Shown: piece after piece, positions 1 to 8,118 of the stretch
How positions within the stretch are numbered: position 1 is the stretch's first letter
Layout: every line of letters begins with the position of its first letter
Assembly: GCA_900769345.1 (NCBI GenBank)
Contig: CAAGGJ010000160.1
Coordinates: forward strand, 1-25,110
DNA from: Bacteroidales bacterium
Lineage (GTDB): Bacteria > Bacteroidota > Bacteroidia > Bacteroidales > Muribaculaceae
Direction: 5' to 3'
DNA length: 25,110 bases
Made by a program: the position numbers and the translations under genes
Notes under the pieces: generated by a model
Seen by the model: the letters and a program-made list of their open reading frames with translations, nothing else
Told to the model about the DNA's origin: nothing
Database searches by the model: none

Positions 1-83
1 GTGAACACTTGTGCCACTCTTTCACTTCCGTTTAGCAATACCCAATCGGTTTTGGTACTGCCACAATCTGCAATTAAAATCAT
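1..83 (-). CDS. BadF/NAGK-type sugar kinase, N-terminal 27 residues only (runs off left edge)
   Basis: Reading the minus strand from an ATG at 83 gives an open frame to the window edge. It starts M-I-L-I-A-D-C-G-S-T-K-T-D-W-V, the N-terminal beta-hairpin and phosphate-binding loop of the BadF/BadG/N-acetylglucosamine kinase family (usual form D-G-G-G-T-K-T). The same region of the complete kinase at 18522-19370 reads I-I-A-E-S-S-T-T-K-T-E-W, so the two are paralogues. The start codon overlaps the stop of the upstream membrane protein gene as ATGA, which implies translational coupling. By family it should phosphorylate an amino sugar such as GlcNAc or MurNAc in the cytoplasm; the cluster context favours MurNAc, but this is inference. 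Only the start of the protein is present, so substrate-binding residues cannot be examined. Confidence 0.85.
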   Translation of the reverse strand, partial: MILIADCGSTKTDWVLLNGSERVAQVF

Positions 84-1300
84 ATCTTTATATAAATTTT
101 CTTTTTGTATAATACGTATCCGATGCACCACACGATGCAAACTGTGGTTATGGCATACAAGCACGATGCCAAATCCACCCAGCTCTCTCCCACTATTCCC
201 ATCCACAAGTTTTTGTAGATAAGATTATGGATTGAGACACTCTCTCCGAACCATGGCAACCGTATCGTGCCGAAAAGGATGCTCACCACACTGCCCATTA
301 GATACATAAACAGCGGATTGATGCCAAACGATTCGAAGAATCTGCACCAACGGTGATGTCCCTTAATGTCGATTACCCATATCAAGATGCCGAGCAGCGT
401 TGCTGCCATACCGCAGGTCATCAGCGTATAGGTGGGCGACCACAAGTTCTTATTTAGCGGCATTGCATAGCTCAAAAGCCATGCCGCCATCATCATTATT
501 GCACCGCCAAGGAGCAAATTACGCACACGCTCATAATTGTCCTTTATGGTGCTTATCATCTTACCGAATAGCAATCCTATCAGCACATGGGCTACGGCTG
601 GAATGGTGCTGCACAAGCCCTCGGGGTCGAATGCCGGTCGCAGCATCTCTTGCGACCCATAACCTTGGGTCAAAGTGAGGTCTTGAGCTATTTCCGCCCA
701 ATTACCTGCATGATACATGTGCTGTGGCGTAAGTATCGCATTATCGATGCGATATATTATGTTGTCGAGCGACACTTCGTAGCCGTGGCCCAGAAGCAGC
801 ATCAGCGAGTACACCACCAACAATGCTGCCACTATCCACGGTATACGCTTAAAGTTAACCGTGCCGGCTATGATGGCTGTCACAAAATAGCATATACCTA
901 AGCGCTGAAGCACGCCGAGTATGCGCAGACTCTCGAGATTGTTCACTGCTTCGGCCATGCTGCCTCCTCCTGCCAAGGTGTAGCAGAAATGGCTGAACCA
1001 CTGTATGGCCCATCCTATTAGGAAAAGCACTATTGAGCGCCGCAATATCTTCAGAAACGACTTTTTGGTAAGCCGAAAATCAAATTTCTTAAGCGAGAAA
1101 TAGGTGGCAGCACCCATTATGAACATAAAGAACGGAAACACGAGGTCGGTAGGTGTCAATCCGTTCCACTCGGCATGGCGCAACGGGGCATAGATGTGAC
1201 TCCACGAACCGGGATTATTCACCAATATCATTCCGGCTATGGTGATGCCGCGTATGATGTCGAGCGATAGAAGTCTGCTGTTTTTTACTTGTTCTCCCAT
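80..1300 (-). CDS. HGSNAT/DUF5009-like polytopic membrane protein; candidate amino-sugar acetyltransferase or MurNAc transporter
   Basis: A 406-residue protein with about ten hydrophobic segments. It opens with L-L-S-L-D-I-I-R-G-I-T-I-A-G-M and then P-L-R-H-A-E-W-N-G-L-T-P-T-D-L-V-F-P (about residues 39-56). This matches the region around the catalytic histidine of lysosomal heparan-alpha-glucosaminide N-acetyltransferase; that histidine is present here (His42). Family members move or acetylate amino sugars at a membrane. I prefer the ATG at 1300, 10 bp after the upstream stop and leaving a short N-terminus; the ATG at 1339 would overlap the dehydrogenase gene by 29 bp and add 13 polar residues. 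The gene is followed at once by a sugar kinase. I recall that in Tannerella forsythia a MurNAc transporter (MurT), a kinase and the etherase MurQ form an operon; I cannot confirm from memory that MurT belongs to this family. Function: moderate confidence only. Confidence 0.85.
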   Translation of the reverse strand: MGEQVKNSRLLSLDIIRGITIAGMILVNNPGSWSHIYAPLRHAEWNGLTPTDLVFPFFMFIMGAATYFSLKKFDFRLTKKSFLKILRRSIVLFLIGWAIQWFSHFCYTLAGGGSMAEAVNNLESLRILGVLQRLGICYFVTAIIAGTVNFKRIPWIVAALLVVYSLMLLLGHGYEVSLDNIIYRIDNAILTPQHMYHAGNWAEIAQDLTLTQGYGSQEMLRPAFDPEGLCSTIPAVAHVLIGLLFGKMISTIKDNYERVRNLLLGGAIMMMAAWLLSYAMPLNKNLWSPTYTLMTCGMAATLLGILIWVIDIKGHHRWCRFFESFGINPLFMYLMGSVVSILFGTIRLPWFGESVSIHNLIYKNLWMGIVGESWVDLASCLYAITTVCIVWCIGYVLYKKKIYIKI

Positions 1301-1310
1301 AATATCGGCA

Positions 1311-4103
1311 TTATCGTTTTTTAGGGGTTGTACATTCATCTATCAGATACACAAGCGATTGATAAGGTATTCCGGAGTTGGTAGTCAACCCTATCTCGCA
1401 GGTGCGACTATTGGAGAAGCCGCGCTTTATGCCTCCACGCTCTATCTGCGGGCGCAACTTGCGAAGACCGTATTCATTGAGTTCGGGAGTGAAAAATCCC
1501 TTATCTCCGGCAAATCCGCAGCAACCCACTTCTTCCGGCACAAGCACTTGGCTCGAGCAGCGCTCGGCAAGTGACAGCAATTTGCCGGCAATGCCCATTT
1601 TGCGCGTTGAGCATGTGAGGTGTATGGCTATAGGTTCGTCGGTGCGATGAAAATCAAGGTCTTCTGCCACATAATCGTGTATAAATTCCATCAATTCCAT
1701 AGGATGCACGCGATGCATATTTTCGCGCATGCGATGCAGACACGGACTTTGGTCGCACACCACAGGATATTTGCCGTCATGCGATGCCTTAAGTAGGGCT
1801 TCTTCGAGTTGCAGGGCCTTGCGGTCGGCTATTTCGAGCATTCCCTTGCTCTCCCATATAGTGCCGCAGCACAGATTATGCATATTTTCGGGAAATATAA
1901 CTTCCCAACCTGATTTCTGCAAGAATGCCACTACCACATCCACCAAGTCGGCTTTCTTACCGCCTGCCTTGCTGTAGCCCATGGTTTGATTCAAGCAACT
2001 CGGGAAATAAACCACTTTCTTGTCACTCGGGCTCACATATATGTCGCGGCAATAGTGTGCCGTAGGCAGCGATGGAGTCCACAATGGCGCACCCACCTTG
2101 TGCAGAGCATTGCCCACCGAGCGCACCACCTTGTCGCCGAGTATGCTTTGCGCCACTCCGGCTGCTGTAAGGAGTGGTTTGAGTGCAGCAAATGTAGCAC
2201 CTAAGTTGTCGGCAACAAATTCGCCTACTTTGTAGCCAAAACCGCCTTTTGGCAGGGCCTCGGCACGCAGGTCGTGAATCATTTCGCCCACATTTATCTT
2301 CATCGGGCACGAGGTGCTGCACATACCATCGCCGGCACAAGTCTCATTGCCGTAATATTTAAATTGCTCTTCGAGGCGGCGCAGTCGCTGTGGGTCCTCG
2401 CCTGTGGAGCGCAATCGCGACATCTCGCGCTGCACCACTATACGCTGGCGCGACGATAAGGTGAAACCGCAACTCATGCAGTTCACTTCGCAGAATCCAC
2501 ATTCTATGCACTTATTCACATGGTCGTTGGTCAGCGGCAAGGGCTTGAAGCCCTTGATGTAACATTCGGGATCGTCGTTGAATATCACACCCGGGTTAAG
2601 TATGCCATCGGGGTCGAATAGGTCTTTAACTTCTTTCATCAAGCCATAGGCCTTCTCGCCCCACTCATGCTTCACAAATGGTGCCATATTGCGACCCGTG
2701 CCATGCTCTGCCTTGAGCGAACCATCGTATTTGTCCACCACCAAACGCTCGATTTCGAGCATCAAATTCTGATATTTCTTCACTTCGTCCTCAGTATCGA
2801 ACGATTGGGCTATAATGAAGTGATAATTGCCTTCGAGGGCGTGACCATAGATGCACGAATCGTCGTAGCCGTGCTTCAAGAGCATCTCTTCGAGGTCTTG
2901 GGTGGCTTGCGTGAGGTCTTCGATATGGAATGCTATGTCCTCTATAATCACCGTCGTGCCGAGTTTGCGGGTTCCGCCCACCGATGGGAAGATGCCCGAA
3001 CGAATTGCCCAATACTTGGAGTATTCGGCCGGATTGTCGGTAAAATTGGCGGGGACATATAGCTTAAATGGCTCTATCAGTTTCTTTATCGCCTCAATAT
3101 TGGCTGCAAGCTGTTCTTTTGTGTCGGCTTTGGTCTCGGTAAGCACTGCAGTAAGGCCTTCGCCGGTGGGGTCGTCGACCGATGAGAGCGATTTCTTATC
3201 GAGAATCTCGGCACTGAACACGGGCCCGGGTTTCATTGCCACCACGGCATCGCAGGCTTCTTTCATAGTCGAGAAATAGAGCATTGCGCTTGCCGAGTGC
3301 TTGTAGAGATGCCCGGTCTTCATAGTAAACTGGCTACCAAATGCCAGTGTTCCCTCCGAGCCCACCAAAAGGTGTGCTATTATCTCGAAGGGGTCGGTAT
3401 ACATCACAAACGGGTAGATATTAAGTCCGGTGACGTTCTTTATCGAGTATTTGCGGCGAATGCGATTGGCGAGTTCTTCATCAGCCAAGACTTTGTCGCG
3501 CAATTCTTCGATTTTCTTTATAAATTCAGGATGCGTACGCATAAATTCTTCGCGGCTGGCTGGGTCGCCGGTGTCGAGAATGGTACCATCGGCGAGCACA
3601 AGGCGGGCGCTTATCAGTTCACGGTCGCTATTGGCATGCGTGCCGCAATTCATACCCGAAGCATTGTTCATCACTATGCCTCCCACCATTGCCGACTTCT
3701 TCGAAGCGGGGTCGGGACTGAAAATCTTACCGTAGGGAGCCAAAATTTCATTCACGCGCTGCCCCACAATGCCGGGCTGCAACTTGATGCTCTCGGCATC
3801 GGCTGCCACCTCATATTTCTCCCAATTCTTACCTGCCACGATTAGTATCGAGTCGGTGATGGCTTGCCCCGACAGACTTGTTCCGGCAGCTCTGAAAGTT
3901 ACAGGCAAGTGCATGTCGCTCGCATCTTTGAGCAGGCGCGACACTTCGTCTTCGTCCTTCGAGCGTACCACTATTTGTGGCAAGCGGCGGTAGAAACCTG
4001 CATCCGTACCCCACGCCAGGCAGTGCAAATCGTCGGTATAGAGCCGCTCGGCGGGTATGTAAGTCGCTACCCTATCATAGTATTGTTTGTACTTTGCATC
4101 CAT
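1311..4103 (-). CDS. FAD-linked oxidase with Fe-S and CCG domains, D-lactate dehydrogenase type (Dld-II/YdiJ-like)
   Basis: A 930-residue cytoplasmic or membrane-associated flavoprotein. Residues about 40-270 form a PCMH-type FAD-binding domain (V-G-G-I-V-M-N-N-A-S-G-M at 140-151; L-V-G-S-E-G-T at 246-252). Residues 270-505 are the FAD-oxidase C-terminal domain, with H-G-T-G at 467-470 and L-F-D-P-D-G-I-L-N-P-G near 495-505. Two iron-sulfur motifs follow: C532-x2-C535-x2-C538-x3-C542 and C589-x5-C595-x3-C599-P. The C-terminal 230 residues hold two CCG-type domains (L-C-C-G and G-C-C-G). Length and order match D-lactate dehydrogenase Dld-II and E. coli YdiJ, which pass electrons from a 2-hydroxy acid to the respiratory chain. 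Glycolate or 2-hydroxyglutarate cannot be excluded as substrates. In a MurNAc salvage operon, D-lactate released by a MurQ etherase is the natural substrate (inference). The gap to namZ is 97 bp; the gap to the next gene is 10 bp. Confidence 0.93.
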   Translation of the reverse strand: MDAKYKQYYDRVATYIPAERLYTDDLHCLAWGTDAGFYRRLPQIVVRSKDEDEVSRLLKDASDMHLPVTFRAAGTSLSGQAITDSILIVAGKNWEKYEVAADAESIKLQPGIVGQRVNEILAPYGKIFSPDPASKKSAMVGGIVMNNASGMNCGTHANSDRELISARLVLADGTILDTGDPASREEFMRTHPEFIKKIEELRDKVLADEELANRIRRKYSIKNVTGLNIYPFVMYTDPFEIIAHLLVGSEGTLAFGSQFTMKTGHLYKHSASAMLYFSTMKEACDAVVAMKPGPVFSAEILDKKSLSSVDDPTGEGLTAVLTETKADTKEQLAANIEAIKKLIEPFKLYVPANFTDNPAEYSKYWAIRSGIFPSVGGTRKLGTTVIIEDIAFHIEDLTQATQDLEEMLLKHGYDDSCIYGHALEGNYHFIIAQSFDTEDEVKKYQNLMLEIERLVVDKYDGSLKAEHGTGRNMAPFVKHEWGEKAYGLMKEVKDLFDPDGILNPGVIFNDDPECYIKGFKPLPLTNDHVNKCIECGFCEVNCMSCGFTLSSRQRIVVQREMSRLRSTGEDPQRLRRLEEQFKYYGNETCAGDGMCSTSCPMKINVGEMIHDLRAEALPKGGFGYKVGEFVADNLGATFAALKPLLTAAGVAQSILGDKVVRSVGNALHKVGAPLWTPSLPTAHYCRDIYVSPSDKKVVYFPSCLNQTMGYSKAGGKKADLVDVVVAFLQKSGWEVIFPENMHNLCCGTIWESKGMLEIADRKALQLEEALLKASHDGKYPVVCDQSPCLHRMRENMHRVHPMELMEFIHDYVAEDLDFHRTDEPIAIHLTCSTRKMGIAGKLLSLAERCSSQVLVPEEVGCCGFAGDKGFFTPELNEYGLRKLRPQIERGGIKRGFSNSRTCEIGLTTNSGIPYQSLVYLIDECTTPKKR

Positions 4104-4200
4104 ATATGTAAAAAACTTTCTTAAAGTATGGTTTTCGGCATCATGGGTAGCACATTGAAGGTACCACCTTTTGCCGTTTGGTTTCGATTAAGTGAAATTA
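4104..4200. other. 97-bp intergenic gap in the salvage operon
   Basis: The widest gap between namZ and the left edge. It contains a short imperfect-spacer dyad, AAGGT-ACC-ACCTT at 4158-4170, and no convincing TAnnTTTG box on the minus strand. I see neither a T-tract terminator nor a clear promoter, so readthrough from namZ into the dehydrogenase gene is the simplest reading. Confidence 0.4.
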
Positions 4201-5430
4201 TTATCGGTAGAGATAATATTTGCTCGAGGCAAGACGAAATGCCTCGGCATCCTTGTTCCAATAGTCGATAATATCTGCCACTTTGTAGCGTTTCGACATC
4301 ATCTTGCGTATCTTGTCGGTTCCGCACACTTTGTCGAACATATTGAAGCGCGCCTTAAATGCTTCGTCGAACGCCAAATGGTCGGGATACATATCGGCAA
4401 GCACTTCTATTGCATAGAATTGTATCAAAGTCAAGTCGCAGTCTACGGCATCGGTGATATACACTTGCACACCTTGCACATTCTTACCCTGGCATGCGCT
4501 GTAAAATGGCTTAACATAGATGGGGCGGAATATCACGCCTTTCAAGCCGAGTGCATTCATGCGCTTGGTAAATGCTTGAGCATCTATCCACTCTTGGCAG
4601 AACAACTGGAACGGCAATGTGTAGCCAATGCCTATGTGAAGATATGGGGTCTCGCCTATTATACCTGTAGCGGCATAATAATATGAGTGGGCTGCCTGTG
4701 GCACGTGTGGCGATGGCAATATCCAAGGCATTCCGGTTTGCTCGAAGGTCATATAGCGATGCCAGCCTTCCATTGGCACCACGGTAAGGTCGCATTTCAC
4801 GCCTTTGCCGAGCAGACCTTCGTTATTTAGATACTGTGCCAACTCGCCGGGCGTTAGTCCGTAGAGATATGGTATGGGATATTTGCTCACAAACGAGAAA
4901 AAGCCGTCTTCCACCAAGCATCCTTCCACCTTGTTACCTCCGAGGGGATTCGGTCGGTCGAGTACCATAAATTGCTTGCCGTTTTCGGCACAGGCCTCCA
5001 TGCACACTCCCATCGAACTGATGAAGGTGTAAGAGCGGCAACCATTGTCTTGAATATCGTAGATGAGCACATCTATATCCTTGAGCATCTCGGGGGTAGG
5101 TTTGTGACTTTTGCCATAGAGCGAGTAGACTTTTACGCCTGTAGCGGGGTCTACGCTATTGTCGACCTTATCACCGGCATGCACATCACCACGCACACCG
5201 TGCTCGGGAGCAAACAATGCCACTAATTCCACACCTTGAGCCTCTGCGAGGATGTCGACGGTCGATTTTAGTTTATTGTCCACTCCTGTAGGATTGGTAA
5301 GCAAGCCCACGCGTTTGCCTTTGAGTTGGGCAAACCCACCATCGCGAAGCACTTCGATGCCGGGTTTTACCATAGCGTTAATCGCTATAGTTGCCACAGC
5401 CAGTGCAAGTGTCAAAATATATTTCTTCAT
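4201..5430 (-). CDS. namZ: Exo-beta-N-acetylmuramidase NamZ (DUF1343)
   Basis: A 409-residue exported protein with an N-terminal signal (M-K-K-Y, hydrophobic core to about residue 19, A-I-N-A cleavage context). Family landmarks in order: K-R-V-G-L-L-T-N-P-T-G (39-49), L-F-A-P-E-H-G-V-R-G (72-81), V-L-I-Y-D-I-Q-D-N-G-C-R-S-Y-T, V-L-D-R-P-N-P-L-G-G, and G-I-G-Y-T-L-P-F-Q-L-F in the last third. NamZ enzymes remove MurNAc from the non-reducing end of peptidoglycan fragments; the acidic residue of the P-E-H-G motif (Glu76) corresponds to the glutamate reported as essential in this family. Length is typical. It lies 35 bp downstream of the AmpG-like permease gene and is most likely periplasmic, producing free MurNAc for import. 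Confidence 0.95.
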   Translation of the reverse strand: MKKYILTLALAVATIAINAMVKPGIEVLRDGGFAQLKGKRVGLLTNPTGVDNKLKSTVDILAEAQGVELVALFAPEHGVRGDVHAGDKVDNSVDPATGVKVYSLYGKSHKPTPEMLKDIDVLIYDIQDNGCRSYTFISSMGVCMEACAENGKQFMVLDRPNPLGGNKVEGCLVEDGFFSFVSKYPIPYLYGLTPGELAQYLNNEGLLGKGVKCDLTVVPMEGWHRYMTFEQTGMPWILPSPHVPQAAHSYYYAATGIIGETPYLHIGIGYTLPFQLFCQEWIDAQAFTKRMNALGLKGVIFRPIYVKPFYSACQGKNVQGVQVYITDAVDCDLTLIQFYAIEVLADMYPDHLAFDEAFKARFNMFDKVCGTDKIRKMMSKRYKVADIIDYWNKDAEAFRLASSKYYLYR

Positions 5431-5465
5431 ATCCGTGATGATATTATTTATTCGTTTTTTATCAG

Positions 5466-6779
5466 TTACTTCTTGCCGTATTCGGGATCAATCTTGCGAT
5501 CTACGAGGAAGGTAACCACCAAAGTAGCTATACAGCACACCATCACCATCCAGAAGAAGTTGACGTAGCCTATAGCTTCCTGTATGTAACCTGCCACAAA
5601 TCCGGGCAACATCATACTTAACGCCATAAATGCCGTGCATATTGCATAGTGCGATGTTTTGAATTCGCCTTCCGAGAAATACATCATATAGAGCATATAG
5701 GCTGTAAAACCGAAGCCGTAACCAAACTGTTCGATGCACAAAGCTGTGGTAATAATCACCAGATTAGTGGGTTGTGCCACTGCAAGGTAAACAAATGTAA
5801 GGCATGGCAGTGTCATACCTGCTGCCATCCACCACAGCGACTTTTTAAGGCCTAATTTCGAGGCAAACAAGCCGCCAATAATACCGCCGGCAAGCAGTGC
5901 CACCACGCCTATCGAGCCATATACTATGCCCACAGTGTCGGTCGATAGTCCCAAACCGCCTTTATCGGTGGCATGTACAAGGAACGGCATACAAAGTTTT
6001 ATCAAGAAGCCTTCGGGCAAACGATAAAGAAGCATAAATGCTATAGCGAGCAAACAACCGGGCTTGGTAATGAACGATGCGAACGATTTTACGAACTCGG
6101 TTACTCCCGCTGTAGCTGATGCGCCTTCGCTGATGCGTGGCTTATCGTCGGCTGCGTGCGGCAACACAAAGATGTGGTACAGCGTAATCAAAAAGAATAT
6201 CACCGCTGCCACGCCGAGGGTAATCTGCCACGACATAGGTATATCGCCGGTGCTTGTCTCAATCATACCTGCTATTGCCACCAATACACCTTGACCGAAT
6301 ACCGATGCCACACGATAGAATGTGCTGCGAACACCTATGAATGCGGCTTGACTACTCGGACTATGAGCAAGCATATAATATCCGTCGGCTGCTATGTCGT
6401 GTGTTGCCGATGCAAAGGCTGCTATAATAAACAGCACCAATGTGAGCGTGAACATACTTATCGGGGTCTGATCCGGCACGATTGTCTCCGGCTTTGGCAA
6501 TGTGATTGTCAAAAGCACCATAAGCGCTGTCATAAGCACTTGCATGCCCACTATCCACCAGCGTTTGGTCTTTACCACGTCTACTATCGGGCCCCACAGA
6601 CCTTTCAGAAACCATGGGAAATAGAGCAGTGTGGTGAAAAATGCCATATCACCATTGGGCACACCCATCTTGGTGAACATCATTACCGATATATTATTTA
6701 CCACGAAATAAGGTACGCCTTCTGCAAAATATAGCGTAGGCACCCACCACCAGGGATTTTTCTGATTTATGTTACTCAT
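5466..6779 (-). CDS. AmpG-like major facilitator permease
   Basis: A 437-residue membrane protein with about twelve hydrophobic helices. It begins M-S-N-I-N-Q-K-N-P-W-W-W-V-P-T-L-Y-F-A-E-G and continues with a helix ending F-T-K-M-G-V, the arrangement seen in the AmpG branch of the major facilitator superfamily, which imports muropeptides or MurNAc-containing sugars across the inner membrane. A longer frame starts at 6869, but its extra 30 residues are non-hydrophobic and lie inside the upstream gene; the ATG at 6779 overlaps the SpoIID-like stop by 8 bp (ATGAGTAA), a classic coupled start. Substrate identity is inferred from the family and the neighbours NamZ and SpoIID; a MurNAc or GlcNAc-anhydroMurNAc substrate is likely, but another sugar is possible. 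Confidence 0.9.
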   Translation of the reverse strand: MSNINQKNPWWWVPTLYFAEGVPYFVVNNISVMMFTKMGVPNGDMAFFTTLLYFPWFLKGLWGPIVDVVKTKRWWIVGMQVLMTALMVLLTITLPKPETIVPDQTPISMFTLTLVLFIIAAFASATHDIAADGYYMLAHSPSSQAAFIGVRSTFYRVASVFGQGVLVAIAGMIETSTGDIPMSWQITLGVAAVIFFLITLYHIFVLPHAADDKPRISEGASATAGVTEFVKSFASFITKPGCLLAIAFMLLYRLPEGFLIKLCMPFLVHATDKGGLGLSTDTVGIVYGSIGVVALLAGGIIGGLFASKLGLKKSLWWMAAGMTLPCLTFVYLAVAQPTNLVIITTALCIEQFGYGFGFTAYMLYMMYFSEGEFKTSHYAICTAFMALSMMLPGFVAGYIQEAIGYVNFFWMVMVCCIATLVVTFLVDRKIDPEYGKK

Positions 6780-8100
6780 GACTATAAAGTGTTGTAATAT
6801 TTGCGTTGATAAAATAGTGTAATAATATGTCCTTGTAGTTATAGCCTTGCTCACCCATGACGGCTGCACCTATCTGGCACAAACCCACGCCATGGCCCCA
6901 TCCTGAGCCCTTGAGCACAAATTTCTGTGGAAAACCTTCGGCATCGATATCGTGACGCTCTACTATAAATGCCGAACTGTAGAGGTGCGATGGCGACAAG
7001 GTGCGGCGTATGTCTAATTCTTTGCCTATGATGCGACTATATTTGTCGCCCACTATCTTGAGTTTATACAAGCGACCGCTGGTGCCGCGTGCCACGGGCT
7101 GAAGGTCTTTTATCTTGCCATAATCCACGCCTGAGCGCTCATGAATGAGTTTGCTGAGCTCTTCTTGGGTATATTCCACGCGCCAGCGGTAGAAGTCGTG
7201 GGTCTCTTGGTCGTAGTTGTTAAGCACTTGCGAGAGTATGTGGGCATCGGTGGTATTGCAAAATGCCTTGGGCTTGGTGAGTATCCATTCCTCAGCATTG
7301 GCTTCCTTGGTAAGGTCGGGAAAATTATCCTCATCTTTGTCGTCACGCTTTGCCACGAGATAGGGATAATGCTTTGGCTCCCAACAATTTTCGAATTCTT
7401 CGTACACTCCACCGCAACATTTCGAGAATCGAGCATCGCACAATTCGCCGTCGTAGGTCAAAACCTTGCCGAAAGTGGCTTCGATGGCTTGGCGCACGGT
7501 TTCGGTGGATGCTCGGGTTATGCCTTGATAGCGTTGACAGTGGTCGTCGGCACAAACATCGAAGTTCACATGGTCTTCGCGGTCCCACCAGCGTATCACT
7601 TCGCCTTCACTCTCTTCGATGGCACTGTAGGTCTCGTTGCTATCGTCTATTTTCTTGCGTTTCTCTATCTGCGAGAGCAGCCAACTGCGCGATATCACCG
7701 CATGCGCCTTTAGCAACTCGAGCGATGCCGTTGCACTCATTTCCGACGATATCACACTCAGCAGATAATCTTCTACCGAGAGTATGTTCACAGCCGTAAG
7801 TTTGCCGTTCTCCACGATTATCTTCAGCGAGCCGCTGAACGATTGGTTTTCCTTGCGTTCCCAGTGAAAATTCACGCCTATGGTAACGCCGATAAGCGTA
7901 AACGACCCCGTAGTGTAGTCTACCGGTTCAAACAGCACTTCATCGTGCAATCGGCCGTTCCACAGCACTTTGCCGTCACTACACTCTGCGCTTTGTGGGC
8001 CACAATACAACGTATTTGCCACACGATAGTCGCCATTGAGCTCAAATTCCAATTTTGGTTCGCTCATTATTCCCACTTTCACTTGAGGAATGTTTCCCAT
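6772..8100 (-). CDS. SpoIID/LytB-domain protein without a visible signal peptide
   Basis: A 442-residue protein. The SpoIID core shows V-E-D-Y-L-L-S-V-I-S-S-E-M (109-121), where Glu120 matches the catalytic glutamate of SpoIID lytic transglycosylases. It also has a His/Cys cluster, H177, C183, H187 and C188, with spacing close to the zinc site described for Clostridioides SpoIID, and the signature G-W-G-H-G-V-G-L-C-Q-I-G-A near residue 400. Family enzymes cleave the glycan backbone of stem-peptide-free peptidoglycan and leave 1,6-anhydroMurNAc. The N-terminus, M-G-N-I-P-Q-V-K-V-G-I-M-S-E, is polar and lacks a hydrophobic core. The frame cannot extend upstream, because the DUF4922 stop codon lies in the same frame 18 bp before the ATG. 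The protein therefore looks cytoplasmic, odd for a wall-cleaving enzyme. It is coupled to the permease gene by an 8-bp overlap. Confidence 0.9.
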   Translation of the reverse strand: MGNIPQVKVGIMSEPKLEFELNGDYRVANTLYCGPQSAECSDGKVLWNGRLHDEVLFEPVDYTTGSFTLIGVTIGVNFHWERKENQSFSGSLKIIVENGKLTAVNILSVEDYLLSVISSEMSATASLELLKAHAVISRSWLLSQIEKRKKIDDSNETYSAIEESEGEVIRWWDREDHVNFDVCADDHCQRYQGITRASTETVRQAIEATFGKVLTYDGELCDARFSKCCGGVYEEFENCWEPKHYPYLVAKRDDKDEDNFPDLTKEANAEEWILTKPKAFCNTTDAHILSQVLNNYDQETHDFYRWRVEYTQEELSKLIHERSGVDYGKIKDLQPVARGTSGRLYKLKIVGDKYSRIIGKELDIRRTLSPSHLYSSAFIVERHDIDAEGFPQKFVLKGSGWGHGVGLCQIGAAVMGEQGYNYKDILLHYFINANITTLYSHE

Positions 8101-8118
8101 ATATGTTGATTTTAGAGT

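Noticed and set aside
1301..1339. Longer N-terminus for the DUF5009-like protein
   Set aside because: It would overlap the dehydrogenase gene by 29 bp and add only polar residues before the family's usual start; kept as an alternative, not as the call.
4158..4170. AAGGT-ACC-ACCTT dyad between namZ and the dehydrogenase gene
   Set aside because: Only a 5-base arm around a KpnI-like core; too short to claim as an operator or terminator.
6780..6869. 30-residue N-terminal extension of the AmpG-like permease
   Set aside because: It lies wholly within the SpoIID-like gene; the ATG in the ATGAGTAA overlap gives the usual family start.
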